From positions 1-64,000 of the forward strand of contig JAFSXU010000033.1 in assembly GCA_017443895.1 (NCBI GenBank): a stretch of 64,000 nucleotides of DNA, given 5' to 3'. Numbering within the stretch: the first letter of the stretch is position 1; each line of letters opens with the position of its first letter. Below are positions 27,946 through 36,910 of this stretch, piece after piece. This stretch comes from Clostridia bacterium (GTDB lineage: Bacteria > Bacillota > Clostridia > UBA1381). A program made the position numbers and the translations under genes. Below the pieces are notes generated by a model. It saw only the letters and a program-made list of their open reading frames with translations, was not told the origin of the DNA and did not search any database.

Positions 27946-30900
27946 ATGTGTAGAAGAAAATTGAGTATATTTTTGTGCCTGTGTATTTTTACTGCAATAT
28001 TGCCGATATATTCGCATAAAGTCAGCGCAGAGAATGAATATTTACTGTATGATGATTTTGAATACGAGCTTGCCGACAATACGGCACCTGTAGCATACAC
28101 AAGCGATTTTAGTAAAAACAGATTGTTAGAGGTTGACGGTACAATAACCACAACCTCTGTAAAAATGGCGGAGGAAAAAGGCAGTAATGCGTTTTTCATC
28201 TCTACACAGGGCTTTATGGGTACAAGTCGGACAGAGTCCTGTATTGATTACAGATACCTACCCAATGTAGCCGAAGGAGATGTAACTTGTGAGTTTTGCA
28301 TTTGCGCACCTGTTTCGGAGTCGGGTAAAGGAGCGGCAAGATTTACTTTGCCCGTAAATAATCAAATACCCGTTCTTGCACTGTTTGACAATCAGAAAAA
28401 AATTTATATAAATGAAAAATATTATGCACCGTGGGAAGCGGGAAAGTGGTACTCTATTGCGGTAACTGTTCACATTGACACAGATGTATGTGATATTTAT
28501 CTTAACGGGGTATGCGTTGATAAAGGTGTAGCGCTTGCCAGTGCGCCCGGTGGCATAGATGTTGTAGGCGGACGGGTGAAGGTTGCGTCGCTTATGATGC
28601 CTGTAAGTGACGGAACAAGCGCCGATAGTGTGGTAGGCTATGATGACATACGGATTTATAAAGGTGATTATAAATCCAAAACATATAATTTTAAGCAGAC
28701 TAATCTGTGTACACCGCTAAACAGCTATAAGCAGATATATCTTGGCGGTGATGCTACGGTTGATGAATTTTGCACAGATATGCAATATCAGTCAACAGTA
28801 TATACCGATAACAGCTTTTGTGAAAAAGCAAGCGAAAATGTGTCAGACGGTCAGTATGCCGTTATGGCATATCCTGACGGTGTATGTACTTATGAAATTA
28901 TAAAGCCTGTGGCATTTGATGGCATGGGGGCGTCGGGGTATCATACTCTCACAGCTATGGAAATATCGGACTGCTTTTTACAGCCTGCCCACCCAAGGAT
29001 TATGCTTAACAGCGATAAAATCAATCGTATAAAATCGTTAAAAGAAACAGACAGGGTTGTAAAAAAATTAAGCTCAAAGATTATACGGTATGCGGATAAG
29101 TATCTTAGTGCAGGGCGGATAGTTTACAGTGAAGACGCTGATGCGGCGCTTAGCAATGCACGAACTCTTAGAGACCATGTATTTTATTTGGGTATGGCAT
29201 ATCTTTTGACGGGTGATGAAGAGTATCCACAGCATTTGTGGACAGATTTGTCAGACGCCGGTAATTTCAGTGACTGGGGACACTCCGCAAAGTTTTTGGC
29301 GACAAGCGAGGCTATGGCGGCATTCGGTGTGGCGTACGATTGGCTCTATGACTATTGGAGCGATGAACAGCGTGAATTTCTTAGAAATTCAATCATGAAC
29401 TTGGGACTGTATCAATCCCTGCGTGCATATTGCGGCAGAATGACAGGCATAAGCTCAAGCTCGACATGGCCGTATAACGACGGAAACTGGAATGCGGTGT
29501 GTAACGGAGGAACGCTTATCGGAGCTACGGCGATTTATGAAACCACACCTGATTTGTGTTCGGTGGCAGTATCAAATGCGGTAAAGGGCATAGGCTATAT
29601 GATGAATAGCTTTGCACCTGACGGCGCATGGCATGAGGGTATCGGATACTGGTCATATATGATGCGTTATCTTGTACCTGCGTTGCAAGTTCTTGATATG
29701 AATTACAATTATGATTTTGGCTTTGATAGGGCAGTCGGCTTTGATAATACGATAGAATTTATGCGTGCGGTTAATGGCTCGTGCGGTATAAACAATTTCC
29801 ATGATGTTGATTACAGTGTTGGGGATATGTCATGTGATTATCTGTATTGGTTTGCGGACAAGCTAAACAGTATAGAATACTTTGATGAGCGGACAGAGGG
29901 TATCGACATTTCGGGTGCAGGTTCAATTTATGATTTGGTGTTTTATAACCCTGATAAGGAATATAGGCCTACGGCGAGAATAAAAGAGCTTGATGCATAT
30001 TTTGGAAATGTTGAGTATGTAAGTATGCGCTCGGCGTATGCTGATGATGCTCTTTATCTTTCGTATCATACCGATAAAACAGTATGCTCACATACCCATG
30101 CAGACGACGGTACATTCGTACTGGATATGCTGGGCGAGAGATGGGCGATGGATTTGGGTACGGATTCGTATTCTTTGCCGAGGTATTTCAGTAATAAACG
30201 CTATGACTATTACCGCACAAGAGCGGAGGGGCATAACACTCTTGTAATCAATCCCGACAGCGGTGCGGGGCAGATGCTTGGCGTTGATACGCAGGCACAA
30301 AAACCTGTTGATACGGGAGCTGTTGTTTACTCTATAGCTGATCTTACCAATGCATACAGTAATGATGCAACATCTCTAAAGCGTGGATTTATGCTTACCG
30401 ATAATAGGAGCAATGTAGTGATAAGAGATGAAATATCCCTTAAAAAGCTCAGTGATGTTTATTGGTTTATGCATACGGATGCACAAATACAGCTAAAAGA
30501 CAATAATACAGCTGTTCTTACAAAAAACGGAAAATCCGTAACAGCAAAATTGGTATCGAATGCAAAAACGGCTAAATTCTCCGTTATGGACGCAAAACCA
30601 TTGCCAACTTCTCCCGAAAGCTCGGAGCAGAATGCCAACGAGGGTATAAGGAAGCTTACGGTAACGGCAAAAGAAAGCGGAAATGTGTATTTTCAAATAT
30701 CGGTTAGCGCTGATGATAGCTTTAGCTTTTCAGATACTGCATTGTCCCAATGGGATAATATCCGAGCAGATGTGCTGCTGTCAGAAAATTTTGATGACGG
30801 AATATTTACAGGAACAGTTTTAAGGGGCAGTGCCTTAACTGCACAGGCAAGATACGGTAAAGCAAGCCAAGCTCTTACGCTTGCAAGAAACACATCGGTA

Positions 30901-32607
30901 AAATACACCTTGGGTGAAAATACATATTCTAAACAGACGGTAGAATTTTCAGCACAGGCATTTTCGGGCAGTAAGGTCAAAAATGCAGACGGTGTATTGG
31001 TTGAGTTTAATGAAGACGGCAAGATAAAGCTTTTAGGACAAGCAGTAGGCGAGTGGACAGAGAATTATTGGTATCATTTCGCAATTGAGATGTCGGATAA
31101 TTCATCTTCACTGTATATTAACGGTGAATATGTAGCTGATAGCCAAGATGTAACCTTATCGGAGCTTTGTTTTGAGAGCGGGGAAGATAAGTCCTGCAAG
31201 CTTGATGATATTAAGGTATACAGCGGTGGGTATTCACCTAAAATAGCGGAGCTGTCTTTTGCAAATAATTACTATATAAATGATAATGTAATATTTATAC
31301 CGTGTGAGATGGAGAGCAATAAGCTTGTAAAATCAGCATCGGCGAATATGGATATAAGCATATATTCAAATTTGAGAAATGAAGCGGAAGCCTCGTATGT
31401 AACGGAGGACACTGTACTTGTGTTAAGAGATGATGATTTAGGTATTGTAAAGTATTACGGGTTAAGTACCGATGTTGAGCATGATGATATTCTTTATTGT
31501 GATATGGAGCTTGCAAAAAATCTTGCCAATAACAAAGCATTAAGCAAGAATATGTATGTCGGAAATATCAGTTCAACGGAAATTAAAAATATTGACAGCA
31601 AAACTACTCTTACAAGCGTTAAAAATGCGGGTAACGGCAAAAGCGGTGTGGCATATTATTTTGACAAAAAAAACTGTACCGATACGGACGAAATTACTTT
31701 TGATTTTAAGTTTATCCCTACTGTTACAGAGGGTAGCGTTACATTTGAAATAAGTGTTAAAGCACCGTCGGGAACATATGACAATAAGGATAATTTTACA
31801 GTATATCTTCCGTATAACAGCACATATAAGCGTATGGTTGTATTTGATGACAGCGGTTATATTATGTTTAACAATCAGAGGATTGAAAAATATAAGCCGG
31901 GGCGCTGGTACAATTTTGCGGTAAGCTTTGATGTCGGCACAAAATATGCGGATTTTTATATAAACGGCTTGTGGCTTGGCAAAAATACGCTTTGGTCATA
32001 CCAAAATTCGGATAAAATTGATGCCGTGGGTGGCAGAATGAGAGTTTCATCGAAAATTACGGGACTTGGTACGGGTGCAACCTATACAGGCAGCGTCGCA
32101 TTTGATGATGTGAAGGTCTATAGCGGTAAATATTATCCCGAGCTATATACTCCCGTGCTTGTTGTTGACGGAATAGTGTCAGACAGTATAAATATGGACG
32201 CATCGTGCAGTGAGACAACATTTTTGGATAAGTTAAACAGCTCAAAGGGTGAAATAAATATTTTTAAAGACGGTAGCTTTGCCGTGCCAAAGCTTAACTA
32301 TGTAAGTGACGGTCAGCTTTTGTCAATAGCATCTGATAGCATTGTAAGATATTTTGATGTAAATGTTCAAAACGGAATTTCACTTAATGAAAACACGCTC
32401 ATGGCAGCATCATTTGGAGATAATAATATATATCTGGTTAAGCGTGGCAAAAGCGGAGCGCTCGACGCTGTTAAAATTTATAATTTTACCAATAATATCA
32501 GCATAACGGCTGATGATAGCTATAGCGAAATATTACTTTGGCACAATAATGAATTAGTGCCGATATGTGAAAAAATGATTATTCCCGATAATTATTGGTC
32601 GCAATAG
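27946..32607 (+). CDS. Secreted giant heparinase II/III-type lyase with repeated LamG/beta modules
   Basis: A 1553-residue exported enzyme. A signal peptide ends near HKVSAEN. Then come LamG (~35-250), a beta module (~255-325), the lyase region (~345-960), LamG (~970-1095), module (~1100-1175), LamG (~1180-1395), module (~1400-1475) and a C-terminal domain (EILLWHNNELVPICEKMII). Lyase landmarks are GNWNAVCNGG (Asn ~515), HEGIGYWSYMMRY and CSHTHADDGTF (histidines ~717 and 719). The 7759 paralogue has MHGHIDTGTF there, so specificity may differ. ATG 27946 is spaced 9 bp from AGGAG; TTG 27943 is closer and less likely. Confidence 0.87.
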   Translation: MCRRKLSIFLCLCIFTAILPIYSHKVSAENEYLLYDDFEYELADNTAPVAYTSDFSKNRLLEVDGTITTTSVKMAEEKGSNAFFISTQGFMGTSRTESCIDYRYLPNVAEGDVTCEFCICAPVSESGKGAARFTLPVNNQIPVLALFDNQKKIYINEKYYAPWEAGKWYSIAVTVHIDTDVCDIYLNGVCVDKGVALASAPGGIDVVGGRVKVASLMMPVSDGTSADSVVGYDDIRIYKGDYKSKTYNFKQTNLCTPLNSYKQIYLGGDATVDEFCTDMQYQSTVYTDNSFCEKASENVSDGQYAVMAYPDGVCTYEIIKPVAFDGMGASGYHTLTAMEISDCFLQPAHPRIMLNSDKINRIKSLKETDRVVKKLSSKIIRYADKYLSAGRIVYSEDADAALSNARTLRDHVFYLGMAYLLTGDEEYPQHLWTDLSDAGNFSDWGHSAKFLATSEAMAAFGVAYDWLYDYWSDEQREFLRNSIMNLGLYQSLRAYCGRMTGISSSSTWPYNDGNWNAVCNGGTLIGATAIYETTPDLCSVAVSNAVKGIGYMMNSFAPDGAWHEGIGYWSYMMRYLVPALQVLDMNYNYDFGFDRAVGFDNTIEFMRAVNGSCGINNFHDVDYSVGDMSCDYLYWFADKLNSIEYFDERTEGIDISGAGSIYDLVFYNPDKEYRPTARIKELDAYFGNVEYVSMRSAYADDALYLSYHTDKTVCSHTHADDGTFVLDMLGERWAMDLGTDSYSLPRYFSNKRYDYYRTRAEGHNTLVINPDSGAGQMLGVDTQAQKPVDTGAVVYSIADLTNAYSNDATSLKRGFMLTDNRSNVVIRDEISLKKLSDVYWFMHTDAQIQLKDNNTAVLTKNGKSVTAKLVSNAKTAKFSVMDAKPLPTSPESSEQNANEGIRKLTVTAKESGNVYFQISVSADDSFSFSDTALSQWDNIRADVLLSENFDDGIFTGTVLRGSALTAQARYGKASQALTLARNTSVKYTLGENTYSKQTVEFSAQAFSGSKVKNADGVLVEFNEDGKIKLLGQAVGEWTENYWYHFAIEMSDNSSSLYINGEYVADSQDVTLSELCFESGEDKSCKLDDIKVYSGGYSPKIAELSFANNYYINDNVIFIPCEMESNKLVKSASANMDISIYSNLRNEAEASYVTEDTVLVLRDDDLGIVKYYGLSTDVEHDDILYCDMELAKNLANNKALSKNMYVGNISSTEIKNIDSKTTLTSVKNAGNGKSGVAYYFDKKNCTDTDEITFDFKFIPTVTEGSVTFEISVKAPSGTYDNKDNFTVYLPYNSTYKRMVVFDDSGYIMFNNQRIEKYKPGRWYNFAVSFDVGTKYADFYINGLWLGKNTLWSYQNSDKIDAVGGRMRVSSKITGLGTGATYTGSVAFDDVKVYSGKYYPELYTPVLVVDGIVSDSINMDASCSETTFLDKLNSSKGEINIFKDGSFAVPKLNYVSDGQLLSIASDSIVRYFDVNVQNGISLNENTLMAASFGDNNIYLVKRGKSGALDAVKIYNFTNNISITADDSYSEILLWHNNELVPICEKMIIPDNYWSQ

Positions 32608-32689
32608 TAGGGAACGACATGTGGTCGTTCTGTAAAATTCAGTTAAAAATTATGTATGCATATATAAAAAGTAAAGGAGGAAAAAAGCA

Positions 32690-34768
32690 ATGTTAAAAAA
32701 GAAATTTGTCTGCGCAGCTTTGTCTGCGGCAATGCTCTTTACAGCCGTGTCCGGCTTAACGGCATTTGCAAACCCATTGGTCTTGGACACAGCTGATGCA
32801 AGCGGTATAATGCTAACAGACGGTGGTTCTCAATCGGTTTCAACAAGTTCAGGTGTATGGAATTTGACAAATGGAATTTCCGGCAAGGCACCGGGCTATG
32901 TTCAAACTGATGGCAATAGTAACAGACTTCGTTTTTTTAAAAGCGCAGGTAGTATAACAAGAGAGCTTAGCGCAAAGTATACATCAAACAAGGCTCAAAA
33001 GGACACTGCTGTTAAGTTTGTATATCAAACAGATAATATTACTCTTGACAGCCAGATTATTCAGGTATCATCAGGAACTGTATTGTCATCACAGCCTGCA
33101 TATGACAGCAGTGTGCTTGCAGGAGATGGATTGAGTGGGGTAGTAAAGTATAATAATGACGGTGCTGTAGTCAAGGCGCTGGGTGATAAACTGTATTATC
33201 TTAATCCTACAAGTGGACAGCTTGTTCAAGTACAGGGAGTTACCGTTGCAGTAGATACAATGTATTATTTAAAATTTGAGCCTGCAAGTAATAATACATA
33301 TAATCTGTATGTTGATACCGCAAATATTACTTCAAATTCAACTCCAAAGGCAACCGCTATTCCACTTATATCACCTACAGGTGCAGGCTTTTCACAGGCT
33401 GCAATGTGGGTAGGCAGGCAAGTACAGGGAGGTTATAATGCCAAATTCGGCGATATAGAATTTACAAAGGAAATTTCTGCAGGTGCTCCTGACAGTATTT
33501 ATAGCGAGGACTTCTCAGGTGATACCCTTGACAGTAGTTGGAGTACTTATTTCGGCAAAACTGCTACGCAAGGCGAGGTATCAATAAATGATTCTGCACT
33601 GAGAGTAAAGTTTCACGGCAATACTACACGGGCTTCTTATGCAACAAAAGATATAACCGGTATGGACAATTATGATAGCATATCGGTAGCTTTTGATTTC
33701 CAGATGAATGAATCCACAACAACTAATGAAAAGAGTATTGTTATCGCTTCAAATAATATGGCAGGAACCAAGACAGCTAAAACATTTGTAGATAATAAGA
33801 ATGTGCAGACATATGGAAACAGTGTACATATTGTGACATATGGTGGCAAATTGTACTATGCTGATGCAAGTTTAGATGGAACGGCAGGTTACTTTACGGA
33901 ACTGATGCCAATCAGTAATGACACAACATATTATGTAAAGGCTGATATAGATAACATAAATCATACTTTTGATTTATACATTTCTACAAGTGCTATAACA
34001 GATCAGACAACACCTGTTGTGCAAAATAAAACGCTCTTTAATAATACGAATGTAGCGCCAAAATCATTTGGTGCGTCAGTTCAGATGCTACAAGCAAACG
34101 ATAATACAGACCGTATACTATACATCGACAACATAGATGTGTCAACCACATATCCTGCATCTGCATTCCCGTCAGTTGGTACGGTATCGTATTCAGCAAG
34201 CGGTGCTTTGCAGAACAGCTCTGCTGTATCAGTAAATACCGACACGATTACAATTCCGTTTACTACAGATATGAGTAAGGTAAGTGCATATGTAGCCGAT
34301 GAGAGCGGAAAGAATATTTCCGCAACAGGTGCACTGTCAGGCGATACATATACCATAACACTTGCAAACGCTCTTGATTATTCAAAGACATATACCGTTC
34401 ATGTAGGTTCAACTGCAACGAGCACGGCAGGGATACAGCTTGGTTCAGAATATGTTGAAACATTTACAACCGAAGACGAGCCTGTTGAAAATTCGGAATG
34501 GATAGCTGAGGCTGATGGCGTTGTTACCGATAACGGAGATGGCACATATTCAAAGGCATTTAACTTAGAAGCAGGCGTGGCTGATGGCTACAATTCGCTT
34601 ATAATACAAAAGGCTGATAACAGTCTGTTAGGTGCATCATTTAGTTTTCTTGATATTAAGGAACAGTTGAGTGCTATCGGCAACTCACCGTTTGGGCTTG
34701 TAATTGATAATCTGCCTGATGCAAGTGCTATAAAGATTATGTTTACGAGTGTAGATTTAAATGATTAA
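32690..34768 (+). CDS. Secreted LamG-like/Ig-like surface protein
   Basis: A 692-residue exported protein (signal peptide FVCAALSAAMLFTAVSGLTAFA). Two concanavalin-like halves (~35-260 and ~265-490) share a VDTMYYLKFEP / NDTTYYVKADI strand and end DNIDVSTTY. Residues ~495-605 form an SbsA-type Ig-like domain (TDTITIPFTTDMSKVSAYV, ALDYSKTYTVHVGSTA). The last ~80 residues are another small beta domain. No catalytic or anchor motif is seen. AAAGGAGG precedes ATG 32690. It is separated from the lyase by 82 bp and followed by a 58-residue peptide gene. Glycan binding is inferred. Confidence 0.75.
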   Translation: MLKKKFVCAALSAAMLFTAVSGLTAFANPLVLDTADASGIMLTDGGSQSVSTSSGVWNLTNGISGKAPGYVQTDGNSNRLRFFKSAGSITRELSAKYTSNKAQKDTAVKFVYQTDNITLDSQIIQVSSGTVLSSQPAYDSSVLAGDGLSGVVKYNNDGAVVKALGDKLYYLNPTSGQLVQVQGVTVAVDTMYYLKFEPASNNTYNLYVDTANITSNSTPKATAIPLISPTGAGFSQAAMWVGRQVQGGYNAKFGDIEFTKEISAGAPDSIYSEDFSGDTLDSSWSTYFGKTATQGEVSINDSALRVKFHGNTTRASYATKDITGMDNYDSISVAFDFQMNESTTTNEKSIVIASNNMAGTKTAKTFVDNKNVQTYGNSVHIVTYGGKLYYADASLDGTAGYFTELMPISNDTTYYVKADIDNINHTFDLYISTSAITDQTTPVVQNKTLFNNTNVAPKSFGASVQMLQANDNTDRILYIDNIDVSTTYPASAFPSVGTVSYSASGALQNSSAVSVNTDTITIPFTTDMSKVSAYVADESGKNISATGALSGDTYTITLANALDYSKTYTVHVGSTATSTAGIQLGSEYVETFTTEDEPVENSEWIAEADGVVTDNGDGTYSKAFNLEAGVADGYNSLIIQKADNSLLGASFSFLDIKEQLSAIGNSPFGLVIDNLPDASAIKIMFTSVDLND

Positions 34769-34782
34769 GGGGGGCAGATGCT

Positions 34783-34959
34783 ATGAAAAAGTACATAAAA
34801 CCAAGTATAGATATTTCATTGTTTAAAAATGAGGATATATTAACTGCTTCCACAATATCGGTAGGCGAGTGGAGTGAAAATTACGATAGCGGTAATGTTA
34901 TCCATGTTGATTATAATAATTTAAGCACTGTTCCGAACGGAACATTTTTCGGAAATTGA
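34783..34959 (+). CDS. 58-residue peptide with MKKYIKPSIDI leader-like start
   Basis: A small gene 14 bp after the surface protein, with a strong GGGGGGC ribosome site. The product begins MKKYIKPSIDISLFKNEDIL and continues TAS, then a polar tail rich in N, G, S and T ending TFFGN. The leader resembles short Clostridia peptides of the form MKKYxKPxIxIxxFxxxDIxTAS that I recall next to secreted proteins or as possible precursor peptides. There is no signal peptide, no cysteines, and no modification enzyme nearby. The function is unknown. The ribosome site and downstream hairpin support it as a real gene. Confidence 0.65.
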   Translation: MKKYIKPSIDISLFKNEDILTASTISVGEWSENYDSGNVIHVDYNNLSTVPNGTFFGN

Positions 34960-34975
34960 TTGTTAGTTAATAAGT

Positions 34976-35012
34976 CGGTATACTCTCAGACACAGCTTTT
35001 GAGAGTATACCG
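34976..35012 (+). terminator. Strong hairpin closing the secreted-protein operon
   Basis: CGGTATACTCTCA (34976-34988) pairs with TGAGAGTATACCG (35000-35012), 13 bp with a 10-11-nt loop. The T-run after it is poor, so it may act as an mRNA 3'-end stabiliser as much as a terminator. Confidence 0.6.
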
Positions 35013-35133
35013 CACATATGCATACATGATTTTAATAATATCTTAACAACAGGATAATTTAAACTATTGTCAAGGTAGCTCTTGCGGATAAACTATGTTT
35101 ATGTGTCGAAGCTGTAAAATAATAAAGCTGCAT

Positions 35134-35162
35134 TTGAATTTTTGCAGATAATAGCTTTTACT
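35134..35162 (+). promoter_or_regulatory. Possible promoter of the uronate operon
   Basis: TTGAAT (35134-35139), a 17-bp spacer, then TTTACT (35157-35162). Each hexamer matches consensus at four positions. The predicted start near 35169 coincides with the 5' edge of the folded element at 35171. Confidence 0.35.
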
Positions 35163-35170
35163 AAACAGAT

Positions 35171-35356
35171 GCTTATCCGTTGTTTCAAGGCTATGTGTAT
35201 AGTGCAAAAGTTGGATACATAAATACAAGGGGTCTTGTTCTCTCTCTCCCCTGCATATTGCCGGCATTAAGCTTGTGCCAATACCAATAATATTGATATA
35301 CGATATTGTTAATGCCGACAATAGCATATACATATAGCTTTGCAACAGCGGATAAG
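35171..35356 (+). ncRNA. Candidate structured RNA leader before the uronate operon
   Basis: A ~29-bp outer stem pairs 35172-35200 with 35328-35356; three of its four imperfect positions become G:U pairs if the + strand is transcribed and A:C mismatches otherwise. Inside lie an AGGGG/CCCCT hairpin (about 35226-35251) and a stem ATTGCCGGCATTAA / TTAATGCCGACAAT near 35259 and 35310. The branched ~186-nt fold lies in a gap without a gene, 58 bp before the RraA-like start. No intrinsic terminator follows, so it could be a cis-acting 5' leader or a processed small RNA. The size also suits a 6S-like RNA. Family unassigned. Confidence 0.5.
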
Positions 35357-35414
35357 TTATAAAGTAGACTGATGTAATCTAATAAAAGTGAAGTAATTTA
35401 AGGGGGTGATTTTA

Positions 35415-36071
35415 ATGGACAAGGAAAAAGAACTTTTTGGGCTGATGAAAGAAAAATTGTATACACCTGTAGTTGGTGATATTTTAGACGAGATGGGGTA
35501 TACGCATCAGTTTCTTCCGCCGAATATAAGACCTATGCAAAGTGAGATGAAAATAGCAGGCAAGGCTATGACAGTGCTTATGATAGATGTTTTTGGCCCT
35601 CAGGAGATGCCGTTTGGGCGACTTTGTGAGTGCTTAGACCAAATACAGGAAAACGAGATATACATATGTACGGGCGGAACGAAACGCTGTGCCTATTGGG
35701 GTGAGCTTTTGACGGCAACGGCAAAGTCAAGGCACGGTGCAGGTGCGGTTGTTGACGGCTATCATAGGGATACACCGCAGGTGCTTGAACAAAACTGGCC
35801 TGTATTCAGTATGGGTGGATATGCACAGGACTCAAGCGTGAGAACACAGGTGATAAATTACCGATGTACCATAGAAATAGGTCAGGTTACCATAAATGAC
35901 GGCGACTATATTTTTGGAGATGTTGACGGAGTTGTAATTATTCCAAAAGAGATAGCCAAGGAGGTAATAGACCGTGCACTTTCAAAGGCGGGAAAGGAAA
36001 AGAGTTTAAGAAAGGCAGTAGAGGGCGGAATGCCTGTAACGGAAGCGTTTAAAATTTACGGAGTTTTATAA
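35415..36071 (+). CDS. RraA/HMG-aldolase superfamily protein
   Basis: A 218-residue cytoplasmic protein of the RraA-like (class II pyruvate aldolase, 4-hydroxy-4-methyl-2-oxoglutarate aldolase) superfamily. [20 protein letters not shown] (96-115) and RD at 118-119 are the family's substrate and metal site; [10 protein letters not shown] follows near 170. Family members cleave or decarboxylate 2-keto acids. Placed first in the unsaturated-uronate operon, it could act on a keto-deoxy sugar acid in place of the missing KDPG route; that is inference. ATG 35415 is chosen with AAGGGGGTG 8-15 bp upstream; GTG 35406 lies within that ribosome site. Confidence 0.8.
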   Translation: MDKEKELFGLMKEKLYTPVVGDILDEMGYTHQFLPPNIRPMQSEMKIAGKAMTVLMIDVFGPQEMPFGRLCECLDQIQENEIYICTGGTKRCAYWGELLTATAKSRHGAGAVVDGYHRDTPQVLEQNWPVFSMGGYAQDSSVRTQVINYRCTIEIGQVTINDGDYIFGDVDGVVIIPKEIAKEVIDRALSKAGKEKSLRKAVEGGMPVTEAFKIYGVL

Positions 36072-36089
36072 AAAAGGGAGGTAAGTATT

Positions 36090-36884
36090 TTGAAAAATTT
36101 ATTCAGCTTAGAAAATAAAATCGCATTAGTGACCGGTGGCAGCAGTGGAATAGGCTATGGTATCGCAAAAGCGCTTGCGCATGCAGGTGCCAAAATTGCA
36201 TTTTGCGATATAAGTAAGGATACTGTTGAAAAGGGTGTTAAAGCCTACAAAGAGGATGGAATTGACGCAAAGGGCTATGTTTGTGATGTAACTGATGAAA
36301 AAATGGTTACGGATATGGTTTCATGCATAGAGAATGAATTGGGCATTGTGGATATTTTGGTAAACAATGCAGGTATTATAAAGCGTATTCCGATGACGGA
36401 TATGTCAGCGGAGGATTTCAGAAAAGTAATTGATGTAGACCTCAATGCGCCGTTTATCGTGTCAAAAGCGGTAATTCCGCATATGATAGAAAAAGGACAT
36501 GGGAAAATAATAAATATTTGTTCAATGATGTCAGAGCTTGGGCGTGAAACGGTTTCGGCATATGCTTCTGCAAAGGGTGGCTTAAAGATGCTTACAAGAA
36601 ATATCTGTGCCGAATACGGACAGTATAATATACAGTGTAACGGCATAGGCCCTGGGTATATCGCAACTCCGATAACTGAGCCTTTAAGAGAAATACAGCC
36701 CGACGGCTCAAGGCATCCGTTTGACCAATTTATATGTTCAAGAACTCCGGCAGGTAGATGGCTTGATCCTGATGAGTTGGGCGCACCGGCGGTATTCCTT
36801 GCATCAGATGCATCAAATGCTGTAAACGGACATATTTTGTATGTTGATGGCGGAATACTTGCGTATATAGGAAAACAACCGTAA
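36090..36884 (+). CDS. SDR dehydrogenase, gluconate 5-dehydrogenase/DhuD-like
   Basis: A 264-residue classical short-chain dehydrogenase. The NAD(P) site is TGGSSGIG (15-22), NNAG is at ~92-95, and the catalytic set is Ser145, Tyr158 and Lys162 (SAYASAKGG). The long C-terminal stretch (EIQPDGSRHPFDQFI, HILYVDGGILAYIGKQP) is typical of gluconate 5-dehydrogenase/KduD-like enzymes. Beside a DhuI-like isomerase and GH88, it most likely reduces the 2,5-diketo-3-deoxy acid to 2-keto-3-deoxygluconate, as DhuD does in streptococci. The start is TTG with GGGAGG upstream. Confidence 0.85.
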   Translation: MKNLFSLENKIALVTGGSSGIGYGIAKALAHAGAKIAFCDISKDTVEKGVKAYKEDGIDAKGYVCDVTDEKMVTDMVSCIENELGIVDILVNNAGIIKRIPMTDMSAEDFRKVIDVDLNAPFIVSKAVIPHMIEKGHGKIINICSMMSELGRETVSAYASAKGGLKMLTRNICAEYGQYNIQCNGIGPGYIATPITEPLREIQPDGSRHPFDQFICSRTPAGRWLDPDELGAPAVFLASDASNAVNGHILYVDGGILAYIGKQP

Positions 36885-36910
36885 GAATAATATAAAGGAG
36901 ATATGATACA

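Noticed and set aside
34976-35012. Operator for an AraC regulator
   Set aside because: The 13-bp perfect inverted repeat lies just after a stop codon and before a long gap, as expected of a transcript-end hairpin; AraC proteins usually use direct repeats.
35070-35345. 91-codon frame on the - strand before the uronate operon
   Set aside because: It has no ribosome site or family resemblance, and the same DNA shows a base-paired fold on the + strand.
35171-35356. Firm assignment of the folded element as 6S RNA
   Set aside because: Size and long-hairpin shape suit 6S RNA, but I cannot identify its conserved bubble sequence, and the internal branch is atypical; left as unassigned.
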